Shown here piece after piece: positions 6,406 through 7,138 of a stretch of 7,138 nt of DNA. The stretch lies in contig DATEMK010000327.1 in NCBI GenBank assembly GCA_035275625.1, positions 1 to 7,138 of the forward strand. Reading direction: 5' to 3'. Within the stretch, counting starts at the first letter, position 1; each line of letters opens with the position of its first letter. Under the pieces are notes generated by a model, which ran no database searches, was not told the DNA's origin, and saw only the letters and a list, made by a program, of their open reading frames with translations. The DNA is from DATEMK01 sp035275625. GTDB lineage: Bacteria > Bacteroidota > Bacteroidia > AKYH767-A > OLB10. The position numbers were made by a program, and so were the translations under genes.

Positions 6406-7138
6406 ATGCCCGAAGTCCTCAACAGCAAGCTCGACATTTCCAAAATAAAAACGCCCACTGGCACTGCCCTCTCCTGCAAAGGCTGGGTACAGGAAGCTGC
6501 TTTAAGAATGCTTCATAACAACCTCGATCCGGATGTTGCAGAGCGTCCCGAAAATTTAATTGTTTATGGCGGAACGGGAAAAGCTGCCCGCAATCCTGAA
6601 TGTTTCCATCTTATAGTAAAAGCATTAAAAGATTTGAATGATGATGAAACTTTGTTAATACAATCAGGAAAGCCAGTTGGTATTTTACCAACGCATAAAG
6701 ACGCTCCGAGAATTTTAATTTCCAATTCACAAATTGTTCCACATTGGGCAACATGGGATGAGTTCCGCAAATTGGAAGCATTGGGACTAACGATGTACGG
6801 TCAGATGACAGCCGGCTCATGGATTTACATAGGCTCACAGGGCATTGTGCAGGGAACTTATGAAACGTATGCTGAAGTGGCGCGTCAGCATTTTGGCGGC
6901 TCATTAAAAAATACTTTAAACGTTACAGCAGGCCTTGGCGGGATGGGAGGAGCGCAGCCACTTGCCATTACGATGAATGAAGGGACCTGCCTTGCGGCTG
7001 AAATGGAACAATGGCGTTGCGAAAAAAGAATTCACACACGCTATCTTGATTTCCTGTTTCAGGATATAGATGAAGCTATAGACCGTGCTGTTGAAGCAAA
7101 GAAAAAAGGTGAAGCGATTTCGATTGCTTATGTCGGCA
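6406..7138 (+). CDS. hutU: Urocanate hydratase, N-terminal part (runs off the window)
   Basis: An open frame from the ATG at 6406 to the window end gives 244 residues with no stop. It is urocanase (EC 4.2.1.49), the cytoplasmic NAD-dependent enzyme that hydrates urocanate to imidazolonepropionate in the second step of histidine degradation. Visible motifs are CKGWVQEAALRML (24-36), YGGTGKAARN (54-63), QSGKPVGILPTH (86-97), MYGQMTAGSWIYIGSQGIVQ (130-149) then GTYET, and GLGGMGGAQPLA (176-187), which are hallmarks of the NAD-binding family. Known urocanases are about 550 residues or longer, so less than half is present, and the conserved catalytic-region cysteine lies beyond the window. The start is supported by the match from residue 24 onward and by the absence of a better upstream start; the leader lacks a Shine-Dalgarno. 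It is separated from gldN by a terminator and has its own candidate promoter. Confidence 0.95.
   Translation, partial: MPEVLNSKLDISKIKTPTGTALSCKGWVQEAALRMLHNNLDPDVAERPENLIVYGGTGKAARNPECFHLIVKALKDLNDDETLLIQSGKPVGILPTHKDAPRILISNSQIVPHWATWDEFRKLEALGLTMYGQMTAGSWIYIGSQGIVQGTYETYAEVARQHFGGSLKNTLNVTAGLGGMGGAQPLAITMNEGTCLAAEMEQWRCEKRIHTRYLDFLFQDIDEAIDRAVEAKKKGEAISIAYVG

Noticed and set aside
6564..6904. Two overlapping open frames on the - strand
   Set aside because: Both are antisense to the hutU coding region, which is conserved throughout; they overlap each other and show no domain features.
1..7138. CRISPR arrays, tRNA genes, insertion sequences or a new defence system
   Set aside because: No direct-repeat arrays, tRNA cloverleaf, transposase motif or inverted-repeat ends were seen, and almost all of the window is explained by intact T9SS genes and hutU.

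Overview
The window looks like a piece of a low-GC Bacteroidota chromosome. Four things point there. It carries a porP-like gene followed by gldK, gldL, gldM and gldN, the core of the type IX secretion system (T9SS), which is known only from this phylum and close relatives. None of the starts has a convincing Shine-Dalgarno sequence; A/T-rich leaders precede the ATGs instead. Three exact matches to the Bacteroidota -7 promoter element TAnnTTTG lie in the intergenic gaps. Having porP directly before gldK is the arrangement known from Porphyromonas gingivalis (porP-porK-porL-porM-porN), so a lineage outside the classical Flavobacterium layout is likely, but the genus cannot be told.

Layout, all on the + strand. 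Bases 1 to about 83 (or 114) hold the tail of an unidentified gene. After an A/T-rich leader comes porP (248-1177). A 165-base gap follows, with a weak A/T hairpin and a second promoter-like element. Then gldK (1343-2605), gldL (2700-3509), gldM (3583-5226) and gldN (5269-6123) run in one direction, separated by gaps of 94, 73 and 42 bases that show no terminator. A strong hairpin with a T-tract (6151-6186) closes the unit. A 219-base gap then holds a promoter-like element and two adjacent perfect palindromes. The window ends inside hutU (urocanate hydratase, from 6406), which belongs to a separate transcription unit for histidine breakdown.

How the genes work together: GldL and GldM form the inner-membrane motor, which uses the proton gradient, with the GldM periplasmic domains reaching across the periplasm. 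The lipoprotein GldK and its partner GldN form a ring-like assembly under the outer membrane. PorP is a small outer-membrane beta-barrel protein of the PorP/SprF family associated with the system. All five reading frames are intact and keep the family hallmark residues, so the locus looks functional. The translocon and other T9SS parts (SprA/Sov, PorV, PorU, SprE/PorW) are not in this window.

The window is mainly a known system rather than a new one. The points that deserve a second look are the paired palindromes over the hutU promoter, repeated TAGTTTTG elements before porP and gldK, a repeated helical motif in the GldL tail, and the GldK pseudo-enzyme fold.
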